Of a stretch of DNA of 64,000 bases, positions 49,862 through 58,750 are shown in pieces (position 1 is the stretch's first letter; each line of letters opens with the position of its first letter). The DNA comes from Corynebacterium auriscanis. Its GTDB lineage: Bacteria > Actinomycetota > Actinomycetes > Mycobacteriales > Mycobacteriaceae. The position numbers and the translations under genes are program-made. Location: the NCBI RefSeq assembly GCF_030408435.1, contig NZ_CP047046.1:1284572-1348571 (forward strand), given 5' to 3'. Below the pieces are notes generated by a model that did no database searches, had not been told where the DNA came from, and saw only the letters and a list, made by a program, of their open reading frames with translations.

Positions 49862-49947
49862 GACTGTCCTTTCTCAAGGGATTTTAACGAGGAGTACCGA
49901 CTACCCATATCGGGTCCACACAACGAGATAAACATGGAACCAATCAT
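49858..49947 (-). CDS. possible 29-residue leader peptide between ruvC and ruvA
   Basis: An ATG at 49947 overlaps the ruvC stop (ATGA), and the frame ends at 49858 with a TGA that overlaps the ruvA ATG. Both junctions carry the same 19-bp block GAAAGGACAGTCATGATTG (49855-49873 and 49941-49959), including AAAGGA as SD. The peptide would be [20 protein letters not shown] and nine more residues ending EKGQS, the same last residues as RuvC (KGQS). It looks like a duplication of the ruvC-ruvA junction that captured or created a tiny ORF. Expression is unproven. Confidence 0.4.
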   Translation of the reverse strand: MIGSMFISLCGPDMGSRYSSLKSLEKGQS

Positions 49948-50567
49948 GACTGTCCTTTCACAACATGGTTCAACGGTGCGCGCCAACAATGGCAGACGGC
50001 GAGGGCAAGCGCATCGGCGGCATCGGCGGGCTTAGGCGGCTCACCAAGACCAAGAATGCGAGTTACCATCGTGGTCATTTGCGGTTTATCGGCCCGCCCG
50101 TTGCCTGTGATCGCCTTCTTCACTTCACTGGGGGTGTACATGTGCACATCCAGCCCACGTTTGGCTGCCGCGAGCATCAATACACCGGAGGCGTGAGCAG
50201 TATTCATCACCGTCGACACATTCGATCGTTCGAAAACCCGCTCCAGAGCCACGACGTCCGGGCGATATTCGTCCATCCATTCTTCCACCGCATTCGACAA
50301 GCGCAACAAGCGAGAGGTGAGGCTATCACTGGCGGGCGTGCGGACTACCCCCACGGCTATTGGCAGTACAGAACGCCCGCGACCTGCTTGGACGACAGAC
50401 AGCCCGCACCGCGTCAAACCCGGGTCAATCCCCATCACTCGCAGGCCGGCCAGGTTGCGGGTTCGTTGGCCGACGCCACGCGCCACCCCTCCCTCACCCA
50501 TCCCTGCAAGCGCGCGGGAACCGGCTCCTGGGCGCGCATGGGGGGCAGGATGTGATGGCGATTTATT
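49944..50567 (-). CDS. ruvC: Holliday junction endonuclease RuvC
   Basis: This RNase H-fold resolvase cuts junctions held by RuvAB. Acidic residues are in [31 protein letters not shown] and [12 protein letters not shown]. From the ATG at 50567 it has 207 residues, with about 40 basic and Gly/Ala-rich residues before the usual start VMGIDPG. I keep this start because a -10 element and LexA box lie 15-35 bp upstream; later starts (50501 or 50486) are possible. It is the first gene of ruvC-ruvA-ruvB. Confidence 0.93.
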   Translation of the reverse strand, partial: NKSPSHPAPHARPGAGSRALAGMGEGGVARGVGQRTRNLAGLRVMGIDPGLTRCGLSVVQAGRGRSVLPIAVGVVRTPASDSLTSRLLRLSNAVEEWMDEYRPDVVALERVFERSNVSTVMNTAHASGVLMLAAAKRGLDVHMYTPSEVKKAITGNGRADKPQMTTMVTRILGLGEPPKPADAADALALAVCHCWRAPLNHVVKGQS

Positions 50568-50580
50568 CATAGCGCTCACT

Positions 50581-50600
50581 AATTTAGCACACGTGTTCCA
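50581..50600 (-). promoter_or_regulatory. LexA (SOS) box and -10 element of ruvC
   Basis: On the minus strand TGGAACACGTGTGCTA (50585-50600) matches the actinobacterial SOS box TCGAAC-N4-GTTCGA with a shared GAACACGTGT core (13 of 16 positions to TCGAACACGTGTTCGA). TAAATT at 50581-50586 directly follows and could be the -10 element, so bound LexA would cover the promoter. ruvC is a known LexA target in mycobacteria. Confidence 0.65.
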
Positions 50601-50680
50601 AAAATGGAGTGTGTTGTGCGCGGTCAGCGAAAACCTATCCACCTCGGGGGCGCACCTTCTCATCACCCCCACCCGACCTC

Positions 50681-50758
50681 CGGCCACCAGCTACAGTTGT
50701 CAACACTGGCCACCAGCTACGGTTGCCAACTCCAGCCCCCGGCTACGGTTGCCGACAT
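50681..50758. repeat. 26-bp tandem repeat, three copies, upstream of the DUF3817 gene
   Basis: Units at 50681, 50707 and 50733 share the core CCAGCTACGGTTGCCAAC; the third is more diverged (CCCGGCTACGGTTGCCGAC). They fill most of the gap between the divergent ruvC and DUF3817 genes. No coding role is seen. The rest of the gap holds the ruvC promoter. Confidence 0.85.
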
Positions 50759-50814
50759 CCTGCTACCGCGCCGTTACTTCGGACTTCAACCGAACCTACG
50801 GTATGTTTTCATAC

Positions 50815-51288
50815 ATGACACCAAAGAAGCTCTACTCCACCCTAGCGGTAGCCGAAACCATCACTTGGGCGCTGCTTATCGGGGGAATGATCCTGAAATA
50901 CACGGACGTTACCCCACTTGGAGTGCGCATAGCCGGGGGAATCCACGGCTTTGTGTTCCTCACCTACTGCGTTGCCACTGTGCTGATTTGGATCAATAAT
51001 CGCTGGAGCTTCGGCCGAGGAATTCTAGGCTTACTGTCCTCCGTGATCCCCTTTGCCACCATTCCATTCGAAAAGCAGGCAGATAAAGCAGGTGTGCTCA
51101 ACGGCGCGTGGCGATTCACCGCTGATGCGCTCGATCCCCACGAACGCCCCAGTAACGTGGCTGAACGCGGACTGGCCTTTGCGGTAAGCAAACCAATTGT
51201 GACCTTAATCGTCGTACTGATCGCCGTGGCTCTGTTGTTCAGCGGCCTGCTGGCGCTGGGATCTCCACTGGAGTGGTTTAAAAACTAA
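50815..51288 (+). CDS. DUF3817-domain membrane protein
   Basis: This 157-residue integral membrane protein has three to four membrane segments. It begins MTPKKLYSTLAVAETITWAL, the typical start of DUF3817 proteins in corynebacteria, and contains GGIHGFVFLTYCVATVLIW. A final hydrophobic segment precedes a short tail. Its function is unknown. An ATG four codons earlier (50803) is possible. TACGGT just before it could be a -10 element giving a nearly leaderless mRNA. The gene converges on yebC with a shared terminator. Confidence 0.85.
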   Translation: MTPKKLYSTLAVAETITWALLIGGMILKYTDVTPLGVRIAGGIHGFVFLTYCVATVLIWINNRWSFGRGILGLLSSVIPFATIPFEKQADKAGVLNGAWRFTADALDPHERPSNVAERGLAFAVSKPIVTLIVVLIAVALLFSGLLALGSPLEWFKN

Positions 51289-51312
51289 TCCGGGTTCACT
51301 TGAACCCGGATT
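51287..51312. terminator. bidirectional terminator between DUF3817 and yebC genes
   Basis: The near-perfect inverted repeat AATCCGGGTTCA / TGAACCCGGATT spans the 27-bp gap between the convergent stops. The T-run is short on both sides, but stem strength and position support termination. Confidence 0.8.
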
Positions 51313-51315
51313 CCT

Positions 51316-52068
51316 CTAACCTTCCAGTTCGGCCATAACGTCGGCTGGGATATCCATATTCGTGAAGATGTTCTGTACATCGTCACAGTCCTCTAGCACG
51401 TCAATGAGCTTGAGGTTCTTCCTAGCGGTTGTCGCGTCTACTGGTACTTCGGTAGACGCGCGGAAGTCCGGCTCCACGGAGTCGTATTCGATCCCGGCTT
51501 CCTGCAGCGCATCACGCACAGCGGAAAGATCCGTAGGTTCACTGACAACTTCGAACTTTTCGCCCAGGTCATTAACTTCCTCCGCACCGGCATCTAACAC
51601 AGCCATGAGGATGTCATCTTCGGTGTGCTCGCCCTTATCGAGAATCACCACCCCCTTGCGGGTGAATTGGTAGGACACAGAACCGGCATCTGCCATGTTG
51701 CCGCCGTTCTTGCTCATAGCGGTGCGAACATCGGTAGCCGCGCGATTTCGGTTATCGGTAAGGCATTCAATGAGCATCGCCACGCCACCGGAGCCGTAGC
51801 CTTCGTACATGATGGTTTCCCAGTCAGCGCCACCGGCTTCTTCGCCTGAACCGCGCTTAACGGCACGATCGATGTTGTCGTTCGGGACAGAGGACTTCTT
51901 CGCTTTCGTAATGGCGTCCTGCAGCGTCGGGTTTGCGCTGGGATCGCCACCACCGGTACGAGCGGCTACTTCGATGTTTTTGATCAGCTTGGCAAATTCC
52001 TTGCCGCGCTTGGCATCGTTAGCTGCTTTCTTGTGCTTTGTGGTTGCCCATTTTGAGTGGCCTGCCAT
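51316..52068 (-). CDS. yebC: YebC/PmpR-family protein
   Basis: This 250-residue protein begins [20 protein letters not shown], the canonical N-terminus. It also contains [17 protein letters not shown] and [19 protein letters not shown]. The family includes transcription regulators and, as shown more recently, factors that help ribosomes at proline-rich sequences. The ATG at 52068 has AGAGGA 5 nt upstream. It is near ruvC and pdxT, the usual actinobacterial neighbourhood. Confidence 0.96.
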   Translation of the reverse strand: MAGHSKWATTKHKKAANDAKRGKEFAKLIKNIEVAARTGGGDPSANPTLQDAITKAKKSSVPNDNIDRAVKRGSGEEAGGADWETIMYEGYGSGGVAMLIECLTDNRNRAATDVRTAMSKNGGNMADAGSVSYQFTRKGVVILDKGEHTEDDILMAVLDAGAEEVNDLGEKFEVVSEPTDLSAVRDALQEAGIEYDSVEPDFRASTEVPVDATTARKNLKLIDVLEDCDDVQNIFTNMDIPADVMAELEG

Positions 52069-52210
52069 CGTCCTCTTCCATCATCTAACTAACTGGTACT
52101 TGTTCTACTTTACGCCGTGGGCTGCCCAAGCCCAATGAACCCACCCTAAAAACTTTGGTGAGTTGACGAGCCTTTGAGTTGGGACAGCGAGCGATACGTG
52201 TTGCCTCTTT

Positions 52211-52834
52211 CTACGCGGCCGGGACAACCAGCTCCCGTAAAAAGTACTCGTGTACCCCATCATCACTAGTGAGCTCTGGGTGAAAACTGCAGCCCATCAC
52301 ATGACCGCTGCGCACAGCTACGACGGTTCCGTCAGCCAGGGTGCTCAGGACAACTACGTCATCTCCCACGCGCTCGACCTGTGGTGCGCGGATAAACACG
52401 GCTTCTACTTGTCTGCCGCGATGTCCGAATTGCAAGGTGGTTTCAAAACTATCTTTTTGACGCCCGAAAGCATTCCGACGAACACTGATGTCTAGGCTAT
52501 GAAGACTGTGCGCGTCCGCACGGGTGTCGAGAACCTCATCGGCTAGGAGAATCAACCCTGCACAGGTGCCGAACGCGGGCAGTCCGGCAGCGATGGCCTC
52601 TTGCAGTGGTTGCAACAATCCCCCGAGCTCCAGCAGTTTGCTCATCGTGGTGGATTCGCCGCCGGGCAGGATGATCCCGTCGAGCCCTTCTAGGTGGGCC
52701 GGTCGGCGCACTGCGACCACTTTCACCCCGAGTCGCTCCAGCGCGCGAGTGTGCTCCGCGAAGCCTCCCTGTAGCGAGAGTACTCCTACGGTGAATCCAG
52801 AGAATTCGTTGTTCATGGTGTTCGTTTGAACCAT
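52211..52834 (-). CDS. pdxT: pyridoxal 5'-phosphate synthase, glutaminase subunit PdxT
   Basis: This 207-residue glutaminase supplies ammonia to PdxS. It has GGES at residues 58-61, the nucleophile in FGTCAGLILLAD (Cys 91) and the His-Glu pair in CSFHPELTSD near 185. The ATG at 52834 is two bases after the tesB stop. An alternative ATG at 52816 gives MNNEFSGFTVGVLS. It is separated from pdxS by tesB, as in M. tuberculosis. Confidence 0.95.
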   Translation of the reverse strand: MVQTNTMNNEFSGFTVGVLSLQGGFAEHTRALERLGVKVVAVRRPAHLEGLDGIILPGGESTTMSKLLELGGLLQPLQEAIAAGLPAFGTCAGLILLADEVLDTRADAHSLHSLDISVRRNAFGRQKDSFETTLQFGHRGRQVEAVFIRAPQVERVGDDVVVLSTLADGTVVAVRSGHVMGCSFHPELTSDDGVHEYFLRELVVPAA

Positions 52835-52836
52835 CC

Positions 52837-53721
52837 TTAGCCGCGATCCTGTTCCTGCTTGAAAGGCACGGCGATCTTTCCCTCGTGGAGCGTTCGGGTT
52901 AGCCCTTCCTGGGTCACCACAGCCACTAAGTCCCCCTGTTGGTTAAACAACCTCCCGTGGGTAAGTGCACGTCCTGCATGCGCCGATGGAGATATCTGGT
53001 CATACAATAGCCATTCGTCTGCGCGGAACGGACGGAGGAACCACATCGCGTGATCCAACGAGGCTTCCTGGACCTGCTCAGACTGGTGCGGAACCAACGC
53101 TGACGACAAAAGGGTCATATCCGACATATACGCCAATGTGCAGATGTGGAATGTTTCGTCATCGGGTAGCTGCTGCTTTGAACGGAACCACACTAGCTGC
53201 TGGCTAGCGGTGTACTTGTTGTGCTCAAAGTGCTCTGGGTTCACGTATCGGATATCCCAGTCACTCCACTCCTCCATGAGTTTGCGGCGCGTATCCGTCA
53301 TCCGGTCGTGGTCCACCACGATGGAATCTGGGTCGGGAACCGCACGCATCGTGTCCGAGTGCTCTGGCCCCTCATCATCGCGCACGTGAAAACTCGCTTG
53401 CATGATGAAGATCGCCCGCCCGTTTTGCACGGCTTTTACACTGCGCGAGGCAAACGATCGCCCATCCCGTACGCGATCGACCAAATAGGTGGTGGGGGCG
53501 TCGGGATTACCCGGCGCCAAGAAGTAGGCGTGCAATGAGTGCACACCCTTCGTATCTTCGACTGTGTTGGTGGCCGCCACTAGAGCCTGTGCGGCCACCT
53601 GTCCTCCGAAGGTGCGCGCCAGCTTGGAGGGAATGACCTGGCCTCGATAAATGTCACGATCCACACGTTCTAGGTCGAGGACCTCGAGAATGCGCGGTGG
53701 TTGTGGTGTTGTCGAACTCAT
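52837..53721 (-). CDS. tesB: acyl-CoA thioesterase II
   Basis: This 294-residue double hot-dog thioesterase hydrolyses acyl-CoAs. Family features include YRGQVIPSKLARTFGGQVAAQAL near residue 20 (in part), HSLHAYFLAPG near 62, and the C-terminal DHAMWFLRPFRADEWLLYDQ and GRLFNQQGDLVAVVTQEG. It lies between pdxS and pdxT with short gaps, so it is probably cotranscribed. A functional link to vitamin B6 is not obvious. Confidence 0.93.
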   Translation of the reverse strand: MSSTTPQPPRILEVLDLERVDRDIYRGQVIPSKLARTFGGQVAAQALVAATNTVEDTKGVHSLHAYFLAPGNPDAPTTYLVDRVRDGRSFASRSVKAVQNGRAIFIMQASFHVRDDEGPEHSDTMRAVPDPDSIVVDHDRMTDTRRKLMEEWSDWDIRYVNPEHFEHNKYTASQQLVWFRSKQQLPDDETFHICTLAYMSDMTLLSSALVPHQSEQVQEASLDHAMWFLRPFRADEWLLYDQISPSAHAGRALTHGRLFNQQGDLVAVVTQEGLTRTLHEGKIAVPFKQEQDRG

Positions 53722-53733
53722 CGGTCCTAGTTT

Positions 53734-54630
53734 TTACCAGCCGCGTTCAGCCAAGCGGTGAGGCTGAGGAATCTCGTCCACGTTGATACCGACCATGGCC
53801 TCGCCCAAACCGCGGGAAACATTTGCAATGGTCTCGGGATCATCGTAGTTCTGGGTGGCCTGCACAATGGCGCGAGCACGCTTCTCAGGATCGCCAGACT
53901 TGAAGATGCCGGAACCGACGAACACGCCTTCGGCACCCAACTGCATCATCATCGCAGCATCGGCTGGGGTGGCGATACCGCCAGCGGTGAACAAGACGAC
54001 CGGCAGCTTGCCCTTTTCGGCAACCTCGCGCACCAATTCGTACGGGGCCTGCAGCTCCTTGGCTGCAACGTACAGCTCGTCTTCAGCCATAGACTTCAAA
54101 CGATTAATCTCTGCGCGGATGGTGCGCATGTGCGTCACAGCGTTGGATACATCACCCGTGCCGGCCTCGCCTTTAGAACGAATCATGGCAGCACCTTCAT
54201 TGATGCGACGCAGGGCCTCACCAAGGTTGGTTGCACCACACACGAATGGAACAGTGAAATCGAACTTGTCGATGTGGTTCTTGTAGTCGGCCGGGGTCAG
54301 GACCTCGGACTCATCAATGAAGTCCACGCCGAGGGACTGCAGAACCTGAGCCTCAACGAAGTGGCCAATACGCGCCTTCGCCATGACTGGAATGGAAACG
54401 GACTCGATAATGCCCTGAATCATATCCGGATCGGACATCCGGGAAACGCCGCCCTCGGCACGAATGTCAGCAGGCACGCGCTCCAGCGCCATAACTGCCG
54501 TAGCGCCAGCATCTTCAGCGATCTTTGCTTGTTCCGGGGTAACAACGTCCATGATGACACCCCCCTTGAGCATGTCAGCCAAGCCACGCTTCACACGTGC
54601 TGTGCCGGTAGTTTCCTGTTGATTACTCAC
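53734..54630 (-). CDS. pdxS: pyridoxal 5'-phosphate synthase, lyase subunit PdxS
   Basis: This 298-residue enzyme makes PLP from ribose 5-phosphate, glyceraldehyde 3-phosphate and ammonia from PdxT. Catalytic lysines lie in the [19 protein letters not shown] region and in [11 protein letters not shown]. The phosphate-binding [24 protein letters not shown] (in part) is near residue 210. The GTG at 54630 has GGAAGAG upstream and gives the family start MSNQQETTG; the earlier open frame is not supported. No divergent pdxR is present. Confidence 0.96.
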   Translation of the reverse strand: MSNQQETTGTARVKRGLADMLKGGVIMDVVTPEQAKIAEDAGATAVMALERVPADIRAEGGVSRMSDPDMIQGIIESVSIPVMAKARIGHFVEAQVLQSLGVDFIDESEVLTPADYKNHIDKFDFTVPFVCGATNLGEALRRINEGAAMIRSKGEAGTGDVSNAVTHMRTIRAEINRLKSMAEDELYVAAKELQAPYELVREVAEKGKLPVVLFTAGGIATPADAAMMMQLGAEGVFVGSGIFKSGDPEKRARAIVQATQNYDDPETIANVSRGLGEAMVGINVDEIPQPHRLAERGW

Positions 54631-54713
54631 GTTCGCTCTTCCCGTCTCTAGCCATCTGAGCACGTCGCCCATCAGAAACGACCTGCCCCACATGATGGGT
54701 GGTTTAATGCTTC

Positions 54714-54733
54714 ACTAGTCTAACCTGTCTAGT
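54714..54733. promoter_or_regulatory. palindromic element upstream of pdxS
   Basis: ACTAG-N10-CTAGT in the 133-bp gap before pdxS also contains two TAGAC direct repeats on the minus strand. It lies 84 bp before the start. The nearby TAGACT could act as a -10 element. Its function is inferred from position only. Confidence 0.3.
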
Positions 54734-54763
54734 TTTGTGCTAGAGAAGCCGGGGGTGAAATTC

Positions 54764-55234
54764 TTACTCGTGGTGATTCGTTGTCGAGGCCTCGTAGAAC
54801 TCCGGCATCGGTGCTCGTCCCGCCAACTTCAAAACCCGCACAATGGGACGAGCCCGCACGTTCCGAGTATCCGCCACGGCATCGTTATAGAACCGCGCCG
54901 CTAGGTCCACACGGGTTGACGCAGCGACGAAACTGCTATTGCCTAACACGCTTGGGCTGAGCTGGCGTGTAAGGGAGTTTTCCGCGTCGGAGCGCCTGCC
55001 CATGTTCGTCGCGCGCAATACTGTGCCGGATAGTCGATTGATCTCCTCCGCCATCTGCGGCTGCAGCGCTTCCACCACTGCAGCGCGAGCGTCCAGAGCC
55101 CCCTGCAAATTGAGCCTGGCGGCGTCGGTACGAATATGCAAACGGTTGAGCCGTTGCGCCAGACCAAAAGCCCAAATCCCCACTGCAATGGCAATGAAAA
55201 GGGCAATGAGAGCCAACAACGCCCAGACTGACAT
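54764..55234 (-). CDS. LemA-like single-span membrane protein
   Basis: This 156-residue protein has one N-terminal membrane segment (about residues 4-24) and then helical stretches. NRLHIRTDAARLNLQGALDA (in part) and ARFYNDAVADTRNVRAR resemble the LemA family. The LemA-like ending MPEFYEAS is also present. Its function is unknown. The ATG at 55234 is preferred; a TTG at 55243 overlapping the pimA stop is possible. It is the last gene of the pgsA-patA-pimA operon. In M. tuberculosis this slot holds a different membrane protein. Confidence 0.65.
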   Translation of the reverse strand: MSVWALLALIALFIAIAVGIWAFGLAQRLNRLHIRTDAARLNLQGALDARAAVVEALQPQMAEEINRLSGTVLRATNMGRRSDAENSLTRQLSPSVLGNSSFVAASTRVDLAARFYNDAVADTRNVRARPIVRVLKLAGRAPMPEFYEASTTNHHE

Positions 55235-55239
55235 GGTGA

Positions 55240-56394
55240 TCAACGCACGATCACCTTCCGCCCTGCTGCAGCGACGGCAGAATAAACTTCTTCGACTTTA
55301 TCGGTGACCGTCTGCCAATCGAATTCTCTGCTCCGCTGCGATCCACGGGCCGCCAGCGCGCACCGCTTCTCAGGGTTGGCGAGAAGATCACTCACAGCAG
55401 CGGCCAATCCCGCAGAATCCCCGTTGGGAAAAAGCCTGGCCGAGTGGCCGTCTTGCCCCACTGCGGCGAAGGCAGGGATATCGCTGGCGACCACGGCAGC
55501 ACCCGCGGCCATGGCCTCCACGAGGACAATGCCGAAACTTTCCCCGCCCGTATTCGGGGCAATGTAGATGTCACTGGCGGTGAGGGCACGGGCCTTATCC
55601 TCGTCCGACACCCGCCCCAAAACCCGTACATTGGCCTCCGAAGGGCCAAGCCCGACAGAGTGTGACAACCCAACCTTGTTTAACCGGGCGACCAGATTAT
55701 CCACTGATCCTCCGCCGGCAATCACCAACTCCACTTCGGGCAACTGCCGCACGATGGCGGGCATGGCGTCCAGCAGAATGCTCAAGCCCTTGCGTGACTC
55801 CTCGAATCGGCCCAGAAACATAATTCGCGGCCGGGTGGGATCCACACCACTAATGGGTTCGGCGCGTCGATACATGCCCGTGGCAACCCCGTTGGGAATC
55901 AACACTGGATCCCCCGCCAAATTCTCCACCTGCCACCGTCGGGCTTCTTCCGAGACCGCAATGCCACCTTGAATCCGCTCCAAAAGCGGACGAAGGAAAG
56001 GTAGAGCTAGTTGCAACAAATGCGAAGAACTCGCCGACGCGTGATAGGTAGCCACGATCGGCCCCTCCGCACGACGCAGCGCCAACATGGAATACGACGG
56101 AGAGTTCGGCTCATGGATATGCAACACGTCAAAATTGTTATCGGCAATCCACCGATCGACATGGCGCGCGGTCTTTGGTCCAAAACTCAACCGGGCGACG
56201 GAACCGTTGTACCGAATGGGTATTGCCTTGCCGCCCAGTTCCACAAAATTCGGCACCCGTGAACGATCGCTGCCCGGACCTATAAGGCTGACCTCGTGGC
56301 CTCGCTTGATCAGCTCCGTGCACAGGTCAATCGCATGGATCTGCACCCCGCCTGGCTCGTCAAAGGAGTAGGGACAGATCATTCCAATACGCAC
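55240..56394 (-). CDS. pimA: phosphatidylinositol alpha-mannosyltransferase PimA
   Basis: This 384-residue GT4 enzyme transfers the first mannose from GDP-mannose to phosphatidylinositol, starting PIM, LM and LAM synthesis. It has the acceptor-side motif CPYSFDEPGGVQIHA near residue 8 and the donor-side FLGRFEESRKGLSILLDAM near 195. GGESFGIVLVEAMAAGAAVVAS is near 275 (in part). The GTG at 56394 has GGAGGGG about 9 nt upstream. It is six bases from the patA stop. Confidence 0.95.
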   Translation of the reverse strand: MRIGMICPYSFDEPGGVQIHAIDLCTELIKRGHEVSLIGPGSDRSRVPNFVELGGKAIPIRYNGSVARLSFGPKTARHVDRWIADNNFDVLHIHEPNSPSYSMLALRRAEGPIVATYHASASSSHLLQLALPFLRPLLERIQGGIAVSEEARRWQVENLAGDPVLIPNGVATGMYRRAEPISGVDPTRPRIMFLGRFEESRKGLSILLDAMPAIVRQLPEVELVIAGGGSVDNLVARLNKVGLSHSVGLGPSEANVRVLGRVSDEDKARALTASDIYIAPNTGGESFGIVLVEAMAAGAAVVASDIPAFAAVGQDGHSARLFPNGDSAGLAAAVSDLLANPEKRCALAARGSQRSREFDWQTVTDKVEEVYSAVAAAGRKVIVR

Positions 56395-56400
56395 TGGTCG

Positions 56401-57453
56401 CTACCCCTCCTGCTCTACTGAACCATCAAGGGCCGGCCGATTAACCCGCTGCTCCATCCCCATGGCCCGCAGCCGCCGCAGGGAAAGATCCGCCAACCAG
56501 ACCGGTTGCAAGATGTGCCAATCAGCTGGATCACGCGCGATATTTGCGGCGAATTCATCGGCTTGTTGCTGAACGATGTCCTCCAACGGCCGATCGGTAT
56601 CAATCGGTTCCCCAACGTGAATACGCCAACCTTCCTCCACGCGTGGCAACCCCCACCGACCGCGCGTCCGGTGTTCGGTGAAGCTCATTCCCGCGGTCAT
56701 CAATACAGCACCAGTGCGCTGAGCTAACAGTGCGGGGCCCGGCGGCAAAGTAGCCTCTTCGCCGAAAAATCTAGTCAATACGCCTCGGCCAGTGAGATCA
56801 CGTTCACCCATCAGGCACACCACACCCCCTTCGCGCAGCACCTCTTCCATTAACTCCATCGGAGGCCGCGCTGCCCCGGTCAAGGCAATAACCTTGAATC
56901 CCAGGCTCTCACGGTAGTCTACGAAAGCATCGAAAAGGCTCTCCGGCTTCAACCTTTCTGCCACGGTCGTAAACTCGCCATTCTTGGCCACCAGCCACAC
57001 CCCGGCCATGTCCCAGTTCGCAGAGTGTGGCAACGTAACTACTACCCCCTTGCCACGGGCGATGGCCGCAAATACCCGCTCCACACTTCCCTGGGTAAAT
57101 CCCGCGTCGATGCGGGCGACAAGCGAATCGCCCACCATTGTGGGCAGGCGGAAGGCTTCCCTCCAATACCGCATGTAACTTCGCATGGCATCCCGCACCA
57201 GCTGCTTGGTCACGTTCTCGGGCCCCACTACACGAGCGAGGTTGCGGCGCAGCTGTTCTGGGCCTTTTCCTTTTTTCGACGCCACATCGGCCATCGCCGT
57301 GAATAGCCATCGAGCGACTGGCTCGGGTGCGATAGCCGTGAGTTTCCAGCCAGCTTTGTACGCGAAAGCTGTCAAGGATTCGCGAAGTTCCTGTGCCGTG
57401 TTTGAACTCATAGTTCGTGCCAGTTTTTCTTCGTTGGTAGGAATAGGTGCCAA
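56401..57453 (-). CDS. patA: PIM acyltransferase PatA
   Basis: This 350-residue membrane-associated enzyme acylates the mannose of PIM. The LABLAM/HtrB-type motif HSANWD is at residues 143-148, and GERDLTGRGVLTRFFG lies near 217. I give the TTG at 57453, with AAGGGA about 9 nt upstream; the ATG at 57411 gives a 336-residue protein that starts MSSNTAQELRES and is also possible. It lies between pgsA and pimA. Confidence 0.92.
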   Translation of the reverse strand: MAPIPTNEEKLARTMSSNTAQELRESLTAFAYKAGWKLTAIAPEPVARWLFTAMADVASKKGKGPEQLRRNLARVVGPENVTKQLVRDAMRSYMRYWREAFRLPTMVGDSLVARIDAGFTQGSVERVFAAIARGKGVVVTLPHSANWDMAGVWLVAKNGEFTTVAERLKPESLFDAFVDYRESLGFKVIALTGAARPPMELMEEVLREGGVVCLMGERDLTGRGVLTRFFGEEATLPPGPALLAQRTGAVLMTAGMSFTEHRTRGRWGLPRVEEGWRIHVGEPIDTDRPLEDIVQQQADEFAANIARDPADWHILQPVWLADLSLRRLRAMGMEQRVNRPALDGSVEQEG

Positions 57454-57459
57454 GAGACG

Positions 57460-58125
57460 TTATCCCTTGTTCTCGGGCGTGGAGAATTCACGCGCCCCTG
57501 TGGGCGCGGCAATTTTACCGGCAGCATTCTCGGCGGTCGCAGTGATCCACAGGCGTTCGATGACCGTGTACACGCTACCCGCTGCCAAAGCCCACAGGCC
57601 GATAGCCAAAATATAGGGCAGCCCAAGGCCGTGCAGACCGATTGAAACCAGCCCAATGATGAGGCGCTCCGGGCGCTCGATTAAGCCACCAATCACCTTA
57701 ATACCGCTGGCCTCTGCCCGGGCTTTGACGTAGCTAGTGACTTGGCTGCAGACCAGGATCAACAAGACCGCGCACAACAAACCAACTTCGTGCGGTTCAT
57801 GAAGAACAAAGTACACCGTCAGCGCTGCGAAAATCGCGCCATCGGAAAGGCGATCGCAGGTGGCGTCCAAAACAGCGCCAAAGTTCGTGCCGCCGCCTCG
57901 CATTCGGGCCATAGTTCCGTCCACCATGTCGGTGGCGACCGTCAGACCTATAAGTGCGGCGGCGATGAATAGGTGGCCAGCGGGGATCAGCCAGAGGGCG
58001 AAAACTACGGCTAGCACGGTCCCCGCGATCGTCACCATGTTGGGGGTTACTCCCCACGAGCTCAGCCGCCGCGCAATGGGTTCGATGACCACGGCAGCTG
58101 GCTTCCTGCCATGCACACTAAGCAT
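57460..58125 (-). CDS. pgsA: phosphatidylinositol phosphate synthase PgsA
   Basis: This 221-residue membrane enzyme joins CDP-diacylglycerol and inositol phosphate, the first step toward PI and PIMs. The CDP-alcohol phosphotransferase signature is complete: DMVDGTMARMRGGGTNFGAV followed by LDATCDRLSD. About six membrane segments are visible. The ATG at 58125 has AGGAG 6-8 nt upstream and overlaps the HIT gene stop by 8 bp. It heads the patA-pimA genes. Confidence 0.94.
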   Translation of the reverse strand: MLSVHGRKPAAVVIEPIARRLSSWGVTPNMVTIAGTVLAVVFALWLIPAGHLFIAAALIGLTVATDMVDGTMARMRGGGTNFGAVLDATCDRLSDGAIFAALTVYFVLHEPHEVGLLCAVLLILVCSQVTSYVKARAEASGIKVIGGLIERPERLIIGLVSIGLHGLGLPYILAIGLWALAAGSVYTVIERLWITATAENAAGKIAAPTGAREFSTPENKG

Positions 58126-58678
58126 TGCTCTCTCCTGGCTCGACCTCTGCCCATGCCCGCGCAAGCAAGTCACGGGTTTCACGCAATGTCTGTGGTAGGA
58201 CTTTCGTGCCGGTCATAACGGTCATGAAGTTAGCATCTCCGGTCCATCGCGGCACGATGTGCTGATGTAGATGGGTGGGCACGCTGCCACCGGACGCTTT
58301 ACCCAAATTCAATCCCACGTTGACTGCATCAGGGTTGGAACTGTGCCGGAGGGCCCTCAGCGCCGTTTTGGTAAAATGCGCGAGCTCAGCGGTTTCCTCA
58401 TCCGTTAACTCCGTGTAGTCGGCTACCGCACGGTACGGGACAACCATCATGTGCCCAGGGTTGTATGGGAAAAGATTCAATACGCAGTACACCGTCTCGC
58501 CGCGGGCGATGATCAACGCGTCTTCATCCGGTTGCTTCGGCAATTCCACAAAAGGATCAGCCGATCGTGGGGACTTCGTTAGGTAGGTGGAGCGATATGG
58601 CGCCCACAGGCGCAGCAACCCGTCTGGGTTATTCGGGGTGTCTCCCACCCCAGAATCCACGTACGGGGTATCAGTCAT
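58118..58678 (-). CDS. HIT-domain nucleotide hydrolase/phosphorylase
   Basis: This 186-residue protein has the histidine triad HLHQHIV at residues 136-142, in THLHQHIVPRW. Actinobacterial proteins at this locus (homologues of Rv2613c) act as Ap4A phosphorylases, so a role in dinucleotide polyphosphate removal is likely. The ATG at 58678 follows GAGAGGG. It is the first gene of the PIM operon after thrS. Confidence 0.9.
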   Translation of the reverse strand: MTDTPYVDSGVGDTPNNPDGLLRLWAPYRSTYLTKSPRSADPFVELPKQPDEDALIIARGETVYCVLNLFPYNPGHMMVVPYRAVADYTELTDEETAELAHFTKTALRALRHSSNPDAVNVGLNLGKASGGSVPTHLHQHIVPRWTGDANFMTVMTGTKVLPQTLRETRDLLARAWAEVEPGESNA

Positions 58679-58750
58679 CCCTCTCCAACTCCTTTCGATC
58701 GATATTCCGACTCTCCACGTCCGGCTATTAGATTACTCAGGCCCTGCTCA

